DNA of 64,000 nucleotides from Methylocystis sp. KS32 (GCA_002862095.1 PHSQ01000003.1:1-64000), one strand, 5' to 3'. Shown: positions 28,081 through 37,514, counted from the first letter of the stretch. Translations and numbers: made by a program. The notes: generated by a model not told the origin, from the sequence alone.

Positions 28081-29745
28081 TCAGGCGGCGCGGCTGAGCG
28101 ACGCCTCGATGTCGGCCTTGGCGTCGCCGATCGGTTGGATGCCGAATTTTTCGACGAGCACATTGACCAGCGCCGGCGTCAGGAAGGCCGGCAGCGTTGG
28201 GCCGAGGCGCACATTACGCACGCCGAGCGCCAGCAGCGTCAGCAGCACCGCCGCAGCCTTTTGCTCGAACCACGAGACGATCAACGACAGCGGCAGCTCG
28301 TTGACGCCGACGCCAAAGGCTTCGGCCAGCTTGCTCGCGACGACGATCGCCGAATAGGCGTCGTTGCACTGGCCCATGTCGAGGAGCCGCGGTAGTCCGC
28401 CGATCGTTCCGAAGTCGTGCCGGTTGAAGCGATATTTGCCGCAGCCCAGGGTCAGCACCATCGTGTCTTGCGGCGCGTGCTCGGCGAAGTCGGTGTAATA
28501 GTTGCGGCCCGGCGCCGCGCCATCGCAGCCGCCGACCAAGAAGAAGTGGCGAATGGCGCCTGCCTTCACCGCGTCGATCACCTTGTCCGCGACGCCAAGA
28601 ACCGCGTCGCGGCCGAAGCCGATGGTGACGGTCTCCTCGGCCGCGTCCTCATTGAAGCCTGGAAGCGCCAGCGCGGCCTGGACGACCTGCGAGAAGTCGC
28701 CATTCTCGATGTGGCGGACGCCCGCCCAACCCACCGGACCCGCGGTGAACAGGCGCCCGCGGTAGCGCGGTTGCGGCTCGATCAGGCAATTCGACGTCAT
28801 CACGATCGGGCCGGGGAAGTCGGCGAACTCCTTCTGCTGATCCTGCCAGGCGCCGCCGTAATTGCCGACAAGTTGCGGGTAGGCCTTGAGCTTGGGATAG
28901 GAATGCGCCGGCAGCACTTCGCCATGCGTGTAGACGTTGATCCCCTTGTCTTTGGTGGCTTCGAGGATCGCGTGCAAATCCTTGAGGTCGTGGCCCGAGA
29001 CGAGGATCGCCTTGCCCTTGATCGGCGTCATGCGCACGATGGTCGGAACGGGAGTGCCGAAGGAGCCGGTGTTGGCGGCGTCGAGCGCCTCCATGGCCGA
29101 GAAATTTGCGTGGCCGAGCGCCAGCGCTTCGTCGAGCAGTGGACCAATTTCCCTGGGCTCGCTGGCGAGAAGATCGAGCGCGTGTTCGACCGCCGCGTAA
29201 ATGGCGGCGCGCTCTTGGCCGAGCACCTCGGCGTGATGCGCGTAGGCGCAGACGCCCTTGAGGCCATAAAGCACCAGTGAGCGGAGGCCGACGACATCGT
29301 CGCCGAGGGTAGCAGCGTCCTTCTTCACCGCCGCTGCGCTCGCTTGAGCCAGAAGCCCATTCATGTCTTTGGCCGGAATGAAAGCGGCGGCTCCTGAAAG
29401 CCTCTCGGGCGTTTTGCCAGCAGTTTGAGCGGCCTTTTCATAGAGCGCCTTGGCGCGGTCGCGATGTTGCGCCGCCTGCTGGATGAGTTCGACAAATTTG
29501 CCGGCGTTGAAATTGACGTTCGTCAGCGTGGTGAAGAAGGCATAGAGCACGAAGCGATCGGCGTCAGCGTCGATCGCGCCGAGGGTGCGGGCGCGACGGA
29601 GATATTGGCCGATCCCTTCGCAGACATGCAACAGAATGTCTTGCAGATCGGAGGTTGTGGCGTCCTTGCCACACATACCTTTGGGGCCGGCGCAGCCCGC
29701 GCTTTCGTCCGACCGATAAGTCTGCTCGCATTGATAACAGAACAT
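28081..29745 (-). CDS. hcp: Hybrid cluster protein (hydroxylamine/NO reductase)
   Basis: A 554-residue Hcp, cytoplasmic, with an N-terminal Fe-S cluster and the hybrid Fe-S-O cluster. Proposed activities are high-affinity NO reduction to N2O, hydroxylamine reduction, and S-nitrosylation in E. coli. The N-terminal cluster ligands are in MFCYQCEQT and [11 protein letters not shown]. Hybrid-cluster ligands are visible in [20 protein letters not shown] with following HDLKDL, in [19 protein letters not shown] and [12 protein letters not shown]. Length matches the family. Downstream is an MmoC-like reductase and upstream is nsrR, all leftward. A candidate NsrR operator lies about 60 bp before the start. 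Confidence 0.96.
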   Translation of the reverse strand: MFCYQCEQTYRSDESAGCAGPKGMCGKDATTSDLQDILLHVCEGIGQYLRRARTLGAIDADADRFVLYAFFTTLTNVNFNAGKFVELIQQAAQHRDRAKALYEKAAQTAGKTPERLSGAAAFIPAKDMNGLLAQASAAAVKKDAATLGDDVVGLRSLVLYGLKGVCAYAHHAEVLGQERAAIYAAVEHALDLLASEPREIGPLLDEALALGHANFSAMEALDAANTGSFGTPVPTIVRMTPIKGKAILVSGHDLKDLHAILEATKDKGINVYTHGEVLPAHSYPKLKAYPQLVGNYGGAWQDQQKEFADFPGPIVMTSNCLIEPQPRYRGRLFTAGPVGWAGVRHIENGDFSQVVQAALALPGFNEDAAEETVTIGFGRDAVLGVADKVIDAVKAGAIRHFFLVGGCDGAAPGRNYYTDFAEHAPQDTMVLTLGCGKYRFNRHDFGTIGGLPRLLDMGQCNDAYSAIVVASKLAEAFGVGVNELPLSLIVSWFEQKAAAVLLTLLALGVRNVRLGPTLPAFLTPALVNVLVEKFGIQPIGDAKADIEASLSRAA

Positions 29746-29805
29746 GGGCGCGTCCTTCTTTCGCTCGTCTTTGTGACCGGCGCTCCGGAGGCGGCGCGCT
29801 AAAGT

Positions 29806-29822
29806 CAGTATTAAAAATACCT
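29806..29822 (-). promoter_or_regulatory. Candidate NsrR operator upstream of hcp
   Basis: CAGTATTaaaAATACCT is an imperfect inverted repeat, AT-rich against the GC-rich surroundings, about 61 bp before the hcp start. The left half CAGTATT is identical to that of the element before nsrR itself at 30323-30339. NsrR is known to bind AT-rich inverted repeats of about this spacing. Assignment to NsrR is inference. Confidence 0.5.
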
Positions 29823-29871
29823 ATTAAGGCCGGACGAAGTCAAGAAGCCCTCCAAAAAGCCGGTCTGTCGT

Positions 29872-30306
29872 TTAATCGACGAGGTCGAGCATCGGCGCAA
29901 CGCCGTTCTTTTCGAGGCAATCGCTGATGGTGAAGCGATCAAGTTCGCGCAAGAAACCCAGTTGCGCGCGGGCCAGCATCCCCTTGAGGCGGCACCGCGG
30001 CAAAAACGCGCAGTCATTCCACCCCTCGCGAAAACAATCGACGAGGGCCTGTTCCTTGCCGAGACTGCGGACAACGTCGCCGATGCGGATGTCGCGCGGA
30101 TCGCGCGCCAGTCGAACGCCGCCTTGCGCACCTCGGATTCCCTCAAGATAGCCCGCGGACGTCAGCTCTTGCAGCACCTTCGCCATATGATGGCGAGAGA
30201 CGTGGAAATGGTCGGCGATCGCTGCGGCGCTCAAAATCTCCCCCTTCCGTTCCGCCAGGAGGATCAGCGCGCGCAGCCCAAAATCGGTGAAGCTGGTCAG
30301 TTTCAT
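29872..30306 (-). CDS. nsrR: Rrf2-family nitric-oxide-sensing repressor
   Basis: A 144-residue Rrf2 protein with an N-terminal winged helix (MKLTSFTDFGLRALILLAER, AAAIADHFHVSRHHMAKVLQ, AQGGVRLARDP). Three Cys in DCFREGWNDCAFLPRCRL are spaced C-x7-C-x5-C and would ligate an NO-sensitive Fe-S cluster as in NsrR. IscR has a different spacing and longer tail. The ATG at 30306 starts the conserved MKLT; an earlier in-frame start (30354) would add a non-conserved leader over the likely operator. The gene lies 126 bp upstream of hcp, so the regulated target is adjacent and the gene is probably autoregulated. Confidence 0.92.
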   Translation of the reverse strand: MKLTSFTDFGLRALILLAERKGEILSAAAIADHFHVSRHHMAKVLQELTSAGYLEGIRGAQGGVRLARDPRDIRIGDVVRSLGKEQALVDCFREGWNDCAFLPRCRLKGMLARAQLGFLRELDRFTISDCLEKNGVAPMLDLVD

Positions 30307-30322
30307 AAAAGCGACACTATCA

Positions 30323-30339
30323 CAGTATTCAAAATTCTG
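30323..30339 (-). promoter_or_regulatory. Candidate NsrR operator upstream of nsrR
   Basis: CAGTATTcaaAATTCTG: half-sites CAGTATT and AATTCTG match in six of seven positions when inverted, around a 3-base centre, 17 bp upstream of the nsrR start codon. It shares half-site and spacing with the site before hcp. Position suits autorepression. Confidence 0.5.
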
Positions 30340-30563
30340 ACATAGGAACGCCACGGGCTTCAGCAGCGCCTGTCTTCGGGTCGGGGCATCATATGATTGA
30401 GATTCGGCTTCAATCGCTCACAGAATCCGGGGATCTAAGTCAGCGCTTGCGCGTCATCGATAGCTTGGTTTGAGCGCCCATCGTTAGCCTCTCGGCGACG
30501 CGTCGGGCGCCGTCAACTTAACGGCCGGAGGTCGCGCCGAAACCGCAAGGCGGGTCTCGGGGA

Positions 30564-31150
30564 TCATGCAGCCCTGGCCGTTCCCGTGATCTCGCGCCAT
30601 GCGGCGATCGCCCTCGCGCGATGAGCGCGGCGGGCGTTCGCCGTCTGATGTTCGGGGCGGGGAAGGTGGAAGAGATTGGCGACCTGATCGTGAATGGACA
30701 AGAAGCGCTGCGCTTGTCGCGCCGATTTGAACCGCTTCATGATCCTCTCTCGTCGCCGCGTCGGTTGATGCGAATTTTCCGCTCGGTTGATCAGGCCTTT
30801 GTGTTGGCGATGCTCGACCTTCAACGTCATGTCCCTGCGGGCCGCGCCATAAGAGGGCAATTTGTCCGTGATCATGACGCGCGGCGCCCTGGCGGTCTTT
30901 CGCAGCAGCTTGCGCATGAGGCGGCGGGCGGCTTTCCGGTCGCGACGGCTTTGAACGAGAACGTCGAGAACGAAGCCGTCCTGATCGACGGCGCGCCAGA
31001 GCCAGTGTTTCTTGGCGGCGATAGAGACGACGACTTCGTCCCTGCGCCATTTGTCGCCTCGCTGCGGAGCGTGCCGGCGAATGTTGGATGAAAAATCGCG
31101 GCCGAATTTCTCCGCCCATCGGCGGATCGTTTCGTAGGTGACGCCATTTC
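30564..31150 (-). pseudogene. 5'-truncated IS6-family transposase
   Basis: From VTYETIRRWAEKFGRDF onwards the product matches IS6/IS26-type transposases: WLWRAVDQDGFVLDVLVQSR (first Asp), RVMITDKLPSYGAARRDM (second Asp), NRAENSHQPTRRRERIMKRF (Glu) and a normal C-terminus. The conserved N-terminal HTH region before this is missing, and the frame instead runs back into unrelated sequence to 31223. No matching terminal repeats were found. Its truncated end is about 140 bp from the fragment of a second AAA ATPase gene. Confidence 0.8.
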
Positions 31151-31289
31151 TAACCCGCGAAAGTCCCAACGACTCCCAAAAATCCAGCAGGAATCGAAAG
31201 ATTTTCAGACTCTCAGTATCCACAACAATACCGGCCGTATCTCAATGCGACACGGCAGAAGAATGGGAGAGCGATCACGCCGGCGCGCA

Positions 31290-31425
31290 GGAGCTTGTTG
31301 GTCAGGCAGAACGACAGGGCTTTGGACGGCGCCGCCGCCTTGATCTTCTCCGCCGGGGCGCGCAGATCGACCTCGGCGCGGCTGACCGAAGGATCGGAAA
31401 TAGGCGCCGTCGTATACAAATTCGC
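31290..31425 (-). pseudogene. Fragment of a second copy of the two-domain AAA+ ATPase gene
   Basis: About 40 codons (DPSVSRAEVDLRAPAEKIKA then PSKALSFCL) match the segment just before the second Walker A of the intact ATPase at 35487-37514 (DPSLSRADVDLCALTTKIKA, PSKALSFCLSGPPGTGKS). The DNA match is also obvious. Homology stops exactly where GPPGTGKS should begin, followed by unrelated sequence towards the IS6 remnant. This is a relic of a paralogous ATPase gene lost by deletion. Confidence 0.75.
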
Positions 31426-31443
31426 CCACGCGGCTCAATAACT

Positions 31444-32121
31444 TCAGCCCCTCATCAGAGCTTTCACATGAAGAATCGCGATAGGCTTCCGTTGCAAGGC
31501 GTCGAACACCGCTGCCGTGAGGCGCCCTCCATAAACCGCGGCGGTGTCGATGTTGATGCGATTCTCCCGCGCGTCCGGCTTCAGGACGGGCGTGTGGCCG
31601 TGGACGATGTATTTCTCATGCGGCGTTCTGTCCTTTAAGAACAAATGCCGGATCCACAATTTGTCTACGTCGTTCTGGTCTTTCAGCCTGACGCCCGGAC
31701 GGATGCCGGCGTGGACGTAATAGCGCAGCTCGTCTTCGCAGGACGTTGGCAGTCCGGCGAGCCACGCGGCGTCGTCGCGCAAGAGTTCGACGTTCGGATA
31801 ACTCTCGACCGTCGCGTCGCCGCCATTATCCGGGCTCACCCAGCTTTGCTTGTCGCCAGGCTCGCCGCCCAGCGCGGCCCGCGCCATCATGAATTCGTGG
31901 TTGCCCTTCAGATTTACGACGGAGGCGAAACCGGGATATAAGCTTCGCAACCGATGCCGGATCAGCCGCACGACCCGAAACGAATCCGGCCCGCGATCCA
32001 CATAGTCGCCCAAGGTGATCAAACGCGCGGGCTTGCCCGCCGCGTGCGCGCCGCACAGATCGAGCAACGCGACAAACTCTTGGAAGCACCCGTGAATATC
32101 GCCAATCACATAGGTTCGCAT
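31444..32121 (-). CDS. PPP-type metallophosphoesterase (serine/threonine phosphatase or Ap4A hydrolase-like)
   Basis: A 225-residue soluble enzyme with the full metallophosphoesterase motif set: GDIHGC (residues 7-12), GDYVDRGPDS, LKGNHEFMM, YVHAGIRPG and YIVHGHTPV. These bind two metal ions and hydrolyse phosphoesters; bacterial members act on phosphoproteins or diadenosine tetraphosphate. The ATG at 32121 (MRTYVIGDIHG) follows a GGAGGAGAG ribosome site; an upstream in-frame start at 32205 has no support. A fragment of an AAA ATPase gene lies directly downstream on the same strand, so phosphatase and ATPase may once have been one unit. Confidence 0.88.
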   Translation of the reverse strand: MRTYVIGDIHGCFQEFVALLDLCGAHAAGKPARLITLGDYVDRGPDSFRVVRLIRHRLRSLYPGFASVVNLKGNHEFMMARAALGGEPGDKQSWVSPDNGGDATVESYPNVELLRDDAAWLAGLPTSCEDELRYYVHAGIRPGVRLKDQNDVDKLWIRHLFLKDRTPHEKYIVHGHTPVLKPDARENRINIDTAAVYGGRLTAAVFDALQRKPIAILHVKALMRG

Positions 32122-32414
32122 TGTCGCGCCGCTCTCCTCCCGATCGCATTTGGATCGGCGTAAATCCTCGGTCGGAAAAGCCATATGATGTGGCTCTGTG
32201 CTCATAACGAGCAGCTACGACAATATTGGACGACGCTGATCGCGCCGGCTGGTTGGTTCGTTCACGAAACGCGACAGGGCAGAATTATGGGCGGTGTATT
32301 TTGCGTCGCGGCATGGGAACCACCGGGAAAGCGGATTGTCGGCGCCGATGAGGCGCCGACAAAACATCGGGAGAAGCCCGCGAGCGGGGCGGGGAATGTC
32401 CCCGCCCGTCGATG

Positions 32415-32720
32415 TCAGCGCCTTGGCGGCGCGGGGTGGCGCAACGCAGCGCCTCGATCCACCACCACATCCCGTCCCGGGATCAGCGTTCCCGGCCGGT
32501 CAACCTCGATGACCATGCCGCGAAGTCCGACATGCACGCTCATGGCGCAATGCAGGCCGTCGGGGAGGATGGCGGGCGCATAGGCGATATGCCGCCCATG
32601 CGATTTGATTGCGCGACCGGCCTGACGCCACAGGGCCGAAAGCGACCGCGCTCCATCTGGCCCAGCGGCCAGAATTTGATCCGCGAGGTCCTGATGCAGG
32701 CGTATGGTGATTTGCGGCAA
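32415..32720 (-). CDS. Small protein of unknown function with TTG start
   Basis: A 101-residue protein. The TTG at 32720 is supported by GAGGAGG placed five bases upstream and by an N-terminus resembling a ribbon-helix-helix strand (PQITIRLHQDLADQILAAG). The second half (VGLRGMVIEVDRPGTLIPG) looks beta-rich and the tail is Arg/Pro-rich. If the RHH reading is right, it is a DNA-binding regulator, but the match is weak. It lies on the leftward strand with the phosphatase and the nuclease genes. Confidence 0.5.
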   Translation of the reverse strand: MPQITIRLHQDLADQILAAGPDGARSLSALWRQAGRAIKSHGRHIAYAPAILPDGLHCAMSVHVGLRGMVIEVDRPGTLIPGRDVVVDRGAALRHPAPPRR

Positions 32721-32855
32721 GACTGCCTCCTCTAGCTCAAAGCGAACGAAATTCGCGCAGCGGAAATCGCGGCGCGTTTCGGTTCGGGAGCAGAGGGAGG
32801 AGGTCAGGCCATGGCTTTCCTATAATTGATCTTGCATCAGGCCGCAAACAGCGGA

Positions 32856-33062
32856 TCAACGCGCGGGAGTGGTCGATATATGCTGGCCCTTTCCATCGTA
32901 GGTGTAGATGAATGCGCCTCGGCGGATATTGACGGTCGAAGCGGTATAGCCCTTCAGTCCGTCCTGCGGTCCGGCGCCCGCGCTAAGTGTGCAAAGCTGA
33001 TGGCCTTTTTCGTCATACACATAAACGAACGAACTCCGTTGAACGGCATTGCCAATCGCCAT
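32856..33062 (-). CDS. Small conserved protein of unknown function
   Basis: A 68-residue protein, MAIGNAVQRSSFVYVYDEKG, with two similar beta-hairpin blocks: SSFVYVYDEKGHQLCTLSAG and GAFIYTYDGKGQHISTTPA. Small proteins of this exact pattern are scattered through proteobacterial genomes, without an assigned role to my knowledge. The ATG at 33062 follows GGAAGG at nine bases. It has no signal peptide or membrane segment. Internal duplication suggests a compact all-beta fold. Confidence 0.7.
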   Translation of the reverse strand: MAIGNAVQRSSFVYVYDEKGHQLCTLSAGAGPQDGLKGYTASTVNIRRGAFIYTYDGKGQHISTTPAR

Positions 33063-33189
33063 GATCAATTTCCTTCCGAAAGCATAGACGCCTCGCGGCG
33101 CCGACGAAGCGGCGGGGAGAAACCTCGCTCCGTCGCTTGGCGTCAGGAAAAGACAATACCGCTTCGGTACGTCAGATTCGGACGCTTTA

Positions 33190-35439
33190 TCAAACCTTGG
33201 GCGTCACGTGCTCGTTGACCGCATCTTCCCCCTGGTGACGGGACGATGTCCAAGAAGAATATTCGAGATCGTCGTGAAAGCGCTGATAAAGATAGACTGC
33301 CCGCTTCTCGACAGCTACCTGAAACGCCTGAAGGCGTTCGTTGTTCCATTTTCTGTCCGCAACTGCTCCAGAACGGGAAACGAGCCGCCAGGGAGCAATT
33401 TCGGCAGAAAACGCCCAATCTTTCATCCCCTTTTTAAATTTGTCGCTCTCGGGCTTCTGCTTAATGAAGCACATTTTTTCCTCGACGTCGGTGTCCCCAT
33501 CGCCCCGGTTTTGGGCTGAGCCGACAAGACGCAGATTTCCAATCCCAGCCCCGATTTGATCGCGGGTGCCCCGCAATTCTTCTTTATTTTGAACTTCGGC
33601 ATCAAGCCGATGTTGAAACAGCCTCCAGTCCTGTCGCCAGTCATTACTTGGACAAACATGGTCTAAATCGTATGGAATATCGTCCTCATGATCGGTCAAA
33701 GGAGCATAATCAGGGAATGCTTTCCTTATATAATCTCGCTGCAACCATGGCAGAAGCGCTTTGCCGTTCCACCACCAGCGCGCGCACATTTCATTGCGAA
33801 TTTTACCCGCGACGAAACGATCGGCGTCGGTTCGCCAAACAGGAGTTTCTTGAAGGGCATCAAAGTGTTTGTCAAAATCCTCGGCGGAGATTAGATCTTG
33901 CGCGCATTTATCGCCTTCGTGACCAATCAGAATTTGATAAAGCTTGATGGCGGGAAAAACTTTGTCCCCTATGTCGCGAAGATATTCGGAACGGCGAACT
34001 GTCGCTTTGTTTATGTCGCAAAGATATTCAAAACAGCGAACTGTCGCTTTTTCATCGTTCCAAACGCACAAACGCCAAAAAAGAGCGAAACGGACCGCCT
34101 CTTTGCGGGACTCGTTCCATTGAGTGCCCTCCGGCAACGAACTGGCCCAAAACACCAGGACTTGCCATACGCCCGGCGGCAATGTCGCCAACAGCACGTC
34201 AGGAAGCCAAAATGCGTCCTCACCCTCCTGAAAAGAAAGAATATTTTTGATCGCTTCGAAGCCTTGCTGCAGCGGCCCCGTGCGTCCTGAAGGGATCAGT
34301 CCGTTCAAGTTTGAATGAAGCTCGCTCTCTTGATCCTTCATTTCCTTCGCGAATAAGGCCACGTCTGGGACTGAAAAGGACGGCTGTTTCTTTCGCGCAT
34401 TGGCGATGCGAAGCGCTGTTGTTACAATCTTTGTCGGGGGCAGAATCTTGCCGACAGTGGCGGAAATGTTTTCTACTAGTTCCTGTATTTCCTTTTTATG
34501 ATGCTTGTAGATCGAATAAAGACGCTCCTCGTTGCTCAACGGCTCCCCGCCGGCACCGACCCTTTCAAATAATGCAAGTACCGCATCGTCGCCTTGTAGC
34601 GCTCCTAAATCGACCTTCAACAAGGCCACATGCGCTGCTTTGAGCCGCTTAAATGCTTTATGAAGGGCGGCAATAGCTGCCTCTGAAGCACCCGGCGCTT
34701 CTTTGGTAAGCGCATCCAAGTTGCCTTCTCGCCAAGCGCGCAACAAACGCCTGAGTTTGAAAGTGGTGGAGCCGCTTGACCTGTATGGCTTTGGTGGCTC
34801 CTCAATCTTTTTGCCGTCTTGCGCAACATTTCCGCTAAAGAGTTCAGAATCATAGGCCGAGCGCGGTTTTCCATCGTCGCCAAGGCGAGGGTTTCCTTGC
34901 TGGTCCAGAACCAAGATAGGATGATCTTTTGGCTCGATCGCTTCTCGCGCTTTGCGGCGATCATGTGTGGGCCATTTTCGCCCAGTCGCGGGGTCATATC
35001 CAAAGGGCTGGGTCTTCGATGTTATGAACAGACGGAAGGACGATGAATCCGTTGGCGCAAGATCGACCCAAAGACAGCGGTCGTCCGAAATTTCTGCCCA
35101 TCCAAGTAGGAGGGCTCGCAAGCGTTGCTGCCCATCCAAGAGATCAAAGCCGGCTCCTTCGATGGATTTTCCGTCCAAACGCCTCGCTTGCCCGGTGCCC
35201 GCGCGCGTCAGGAGATAGAAAATACCAATCGGCAGACCGCGTAGCACCGAATCCCAAAGATCGACGATTTTCTTCGCGTTCCAAACCGCTGAACGCTGGA
35301 TAGGCGGAAGCCCGAGCGGCTTGTCCGGCGCAGACGCCAAGGCGGCCTCCGGCTGCAACGAGTTTTTCGCCCATTCAATAAATTCGCAAAGGCTTTGTCC
35401 GACGACGGTTTTGTCTTCTTCAAATACTGGTGCAGCCAT
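33190..35439 (-). CDS. DUF262/HNH protein, GmrSD-like candidate restriction nuclease
   Basis: A 749-residue protein. The N-terminal DUF262 domain has LPPIQRSAVWNAKKIVDLWD (about 44-63) and the nucleotide-binding signature FDLLDGQQRLRALLLGWAE (about 102-120). The C-terminus has an HNH-type site YDLDHVCPSNDW near 590 and GNLRLVGSAQNRGDGD near 640, as in DUF1524 domains. GmrS-GmrD fusions of this layout are type IV restriction enzymes that cut modified phage DNA using NTP; other DUF262 proteins belong to different defence systems. The start ATG has GAGAGG five bases upstream. The AAA+ ATPase gene ends 47 bp upstream on the same strand, so the two are probably one operon. Restriction activity is inferred. 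Confidence 0.82.
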   Translation of the reverse strand: MAAPVFEEDKTVVGQSLCEFIEWAKNSLQPEAALASAPDKPLGLPPIQRSAVWNAKKIVDLWDSVLRGLPIGIFYLLTRAGTGQARRLDGKSIEGAGFDLLDGQQRLRALLLGWAEISDDRCLWVDLAPTDSSSFRLFITSKTQPFGYDPATGRKWPTHDRRKAREAIEPKDHPILVLDQQGNPRLGDDGKPRSAYDSELFSGNVAQDGKKIEEPPKPYRSSGSTTFKLRRLLRAWREGNLDALTKEAPGASEAAIAALHKAFKRLKAAHVALLKVDLGALQGDDAVLALFERVGAGGEPLSNEERLYSIYKHHKKEIQELVENISATVGKILPPTKIVTTALRIANARKKQPSFSVPDVALFAKEMKDQESELHSNLNGLIPSGRTGPLQQGFEAIKNILSFQEGEDAFWLPDVLLATLPPGVWQVLVFWASSLPEGTQWNESRKEAVRFALFWRLCVWNDEKATVRCFEYLCDINKATVRRSEYLRDIGDKVFPAIKLYQILIGHEGDKCAQDLISAEDFDKHFDALQETPVWRTDADRFVAGKIRNEMCARWWWNGKALLPWLQRDYIRKAFPDYAPLTDHEDDIPYDLDHVCPSNDWRQDWRLFQHRLDAEVQNKEELRGTRDQIGAGIGNLRLVGSAQNRGDGDTDVEEKMCFIKQKPESDKFKKGMKDWAFSAEIAPWRLVSRSGAVADRKWNNERLQAFQVAVEKRAVYLYQRFHDDLEYSSWTSSRHQGEDAVNEHVTPKV

Positions 35440-35486
35440 AATTCCTCTCCGTCATTGCTTAAATGGCCACGCAGGCCAGTTCTCCA

Positions 35487-37514
35487 TCAAAATCCCATTT
35501 TCACCAGCTTCCCTTCGGGCTTCGCCGCAACCTCTTCCTCTAGCCATTGCGCCAACCGCGCCGGCTCCCGCTCCCCCAAAACCTCCGCCTTGCGCACAAC
35601 GACAGCGAAATCACCCGGCGTCAAAAGCTCCAGCTTGAGGATAGACCTCGGCGCCTCGATTCCGAAAGCCCTAAAAAATGCTGCGGCGATTTGCCCCTCG
35701 TCCATCGGCAGAAACCGCACTTTGAACAGAAAGCGCCGCGCCGTCGCCGGGTCGAGCGTGTCAGGCGCATTGGTGGTGCAGGCGAAGGGGAGCGGGTGCC
35801 GCTCCATCCAGGTCAGCATTTCATTGACCTGGGTGATCTCCCAGGAATGGCGCGCGGCGCCGCGATCCCGCAGCAGCGAATCCGCCTCGTCCAATATGAG
35901 GAAGGCGCCGAGATCGGCGGCTTCTTCGAAGGCGGCGGCGATGGCCTTTTCCGACTCGCCGAGAAAGCTCGATGTCAGATCGGAATAGCGCTTGTCCAGC
36001 ACCTCCAGGCCAAGCTCCGCCGCCAGATGGCGCGCATAGGCGGATTTGCCGGTGCCGGGCGGGCCGGACAGGCAGAAAGACAAGGCTTTGGACGGCGCCG
36101 CCTTGATTTTTGTCGTCAGGGCGCAAAGATCGACGTCGGCGCGGCTGAGCGACGGATCGAAGACGATCGGCGCCGGCGGCGGCGCGATTTCGCTATAGCC
36201 CATCGCTTTCAGGCCGCCGCCGAGAATTTGCAACGCCTCTTCGCCCGAGCCACCCATGCGGGCTGCGGACAGGATGGCGTTTTCAATTAGCGCTGGAGCG
36301 GCCGGCAGACGCGCCAATTGACCGATCGCCATAGTGTCGAGGTTGAACTTCGCCCGACTCGCGACGCGTTCGACAATTCTCTGCCTGACCGCCACGCCCG
36401 GCCGAGGGAAGCGCATGACCAGGTTCATCCGCCTCACCACAGCCGGTCCCAGGCGGGCGATATCGTTGGTGATCCAGATCGTTGGCGCCCGCGTCTGTTC
36501 GACCAGGCGGTTCATGAACACTTTCGAGCCATCGCGCGTAGAGGCGTCATCATCATCGACTCCGGCGAAAAGATCGTCGGCCTCATCGACAACGACAATC
36601 ATTTTCCCCGCAGCAGCCCCCAGTTCCGTGGCGATCATCAATGCGGCGACTCGTTCGCGGCGGTTGGGCTCGCTGCTCTGCTTGTCGGCCTCGCCAATAA
36701 AATGAACGCCGCGCTTCACGCGGGCGCCCAACGTCTTGGCGAATTCGCTTTTTCCCGTGCCGGGCGGTCCGTAAAGCAGAATATTGGCGCCAGGACCCTC
36801 GCTGTTCTCGACGATGCGGGCGGCGAGATCGCGCGATGCGCCGATATGAGCGAAGTCGTCCCAATGCAGCGTGGCCGGACGCGTCTTTCCCAGAAGCTGG
36901 TCCCGAACTTCGCGCGCCGACAGTCTGGGCATGGAAATGACCCGCTCGACGGTGTCGGTGAGGCTCAGATTGTCGTTCGAATCCAGTTCGACGAGGCCGA
37001 AACGCAACAAGGCGCTGTCCTTGCGCAGTTCGCGCATGTCGATCCCCGGGCGAAACACCGGACATAGCTCCTTGATGTCGAAGGTCTGGTGGCGAGACCT
37101 GTAGTGCCACGACCCGTTGGCGGCCGCCAGCAGTTCACCGCACACGATATTGCTGGAAATCCGCGCCAGCAGCGCGAGCAGGTAGCCCTGGGATTGGGTC
37201 AGGCCGCAGCATTTGACGAAGAAATCGACCCGCTTTTGCAGCGGCGAGGGAGCGGGTTCGGGCTTCCGGGTTGCGGCAAGCGCGGCGGCGCGCCAGGTTC
37301 GCCACACCTCCCGGCGCGCGCGTCGCATCTCGGCGTCCTTGTCGAAACGATAGTCCTCGGAAGGCAATTTCAGATACGGCAGCCCAGAGCGGCGCCCGTA
37401 GGATTTGATCCAGTTGAGAATGTCGCCGTCGTCATCTGGCGGAACCTCATAGCGCTTCGAAGTCAGCAGGGCGCAAAAATATTGAAGGATCGTCCATCGC
37501 TCGTGGATGTGCAT
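35487..37514 (-). CDS. Two-domain AAA+ ATPase of the WYL-linked cassette
   Basis: A 675-residue protein with a unique N-terminal region (MHIHERWTILQYFCALL, about 1-230) and two AAA+ modules. Module 1: Walker A GPPGTGKS near 248, Walker B VVVDEADD near 308, arginine-finger region GPAVVRRMNLVMRFPRPG. Module 2: Walker A GPPGTGKS near 485, Walker B LILDEADS near 540, and ATARRFLFKVRF. It resembles FtsH/Cdc48-type remodelling ATPases rather than helicases. The ATG at 37514 is preceded by GAGGGGAC; the earlier start at 37562 is unsupported. It is divergent from a WYL regulator 79 bp away and upstream of a DUF262 nuclease gene. A fragment of a second copy survives at 31290-31425. Role in defence is inference from context. 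Confidence 0.85.
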   Translation of the reverse strand: MHIHERWTILQYFCALLTSKRYEVPPDDDGDILNWIKSYGRRSGLPYLKLPSEDYRFDKDAEMRRARREVWRTWRAAALAATRKPEPAPSPLQKRVDFFVKCCGLTQSQGYLLALLARISSNIVCGELLAAANGSWHYRSRHQTFDIKELCPVFRPGIDMRELRKDSALLRFGLVELDSNDNLSLTDTVERVISMPRLSAREVRDQLLGKTRPATLHWDDFAHIGASRDLAARIVENSEGPGANILLYGPPGTGKSEFAKTLGARVKRGVHFIGEADKQSSEPNRRERVAALMIATELGAAAGKMIVVVDEADDLFAGVDDDDASTRDGSKVFMNRLVEQTRAPTIWITNDIARLGPAVVRRMNLVMRFPRPGVAVRQRIVERVASRAKFNLDTMAIGQLARLPAAPALIENAILSAARMGGSGEEALQILGGGLKAMGYSEIAPPPAPIVFDPSLSRADVDLCALTTKIKAAPSKALSFCLSGPPGTGKSAYARHLAAELGLEVLDKRYSDLTSSFLGESEKAIAAAFEEAADLGAFLILDEADSLLRDRGAARHSWEITQVNEMLTWMERHPLPFACTTNAPDTLDPATARRFLFKVRFLPMDEGQIAAAFFRAFGIEAPRSILKLELLTPGDFAVVVRKAEVLGEREPARLAQWLEEEVAAKPEGKLVKMGF

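Noticed and set aside
28417-29280. Rightward frame of 287 codons opposite hcp
   Set aside because: Pure antisense of a highly conserved gene; high GC at codon position three explains the missing stops.
29872-30306. IscR rather than NsrR
   Set aside because: Cys spacing is C-x7-C-x5-C and the target next door is hcp, not isc/suf genes.
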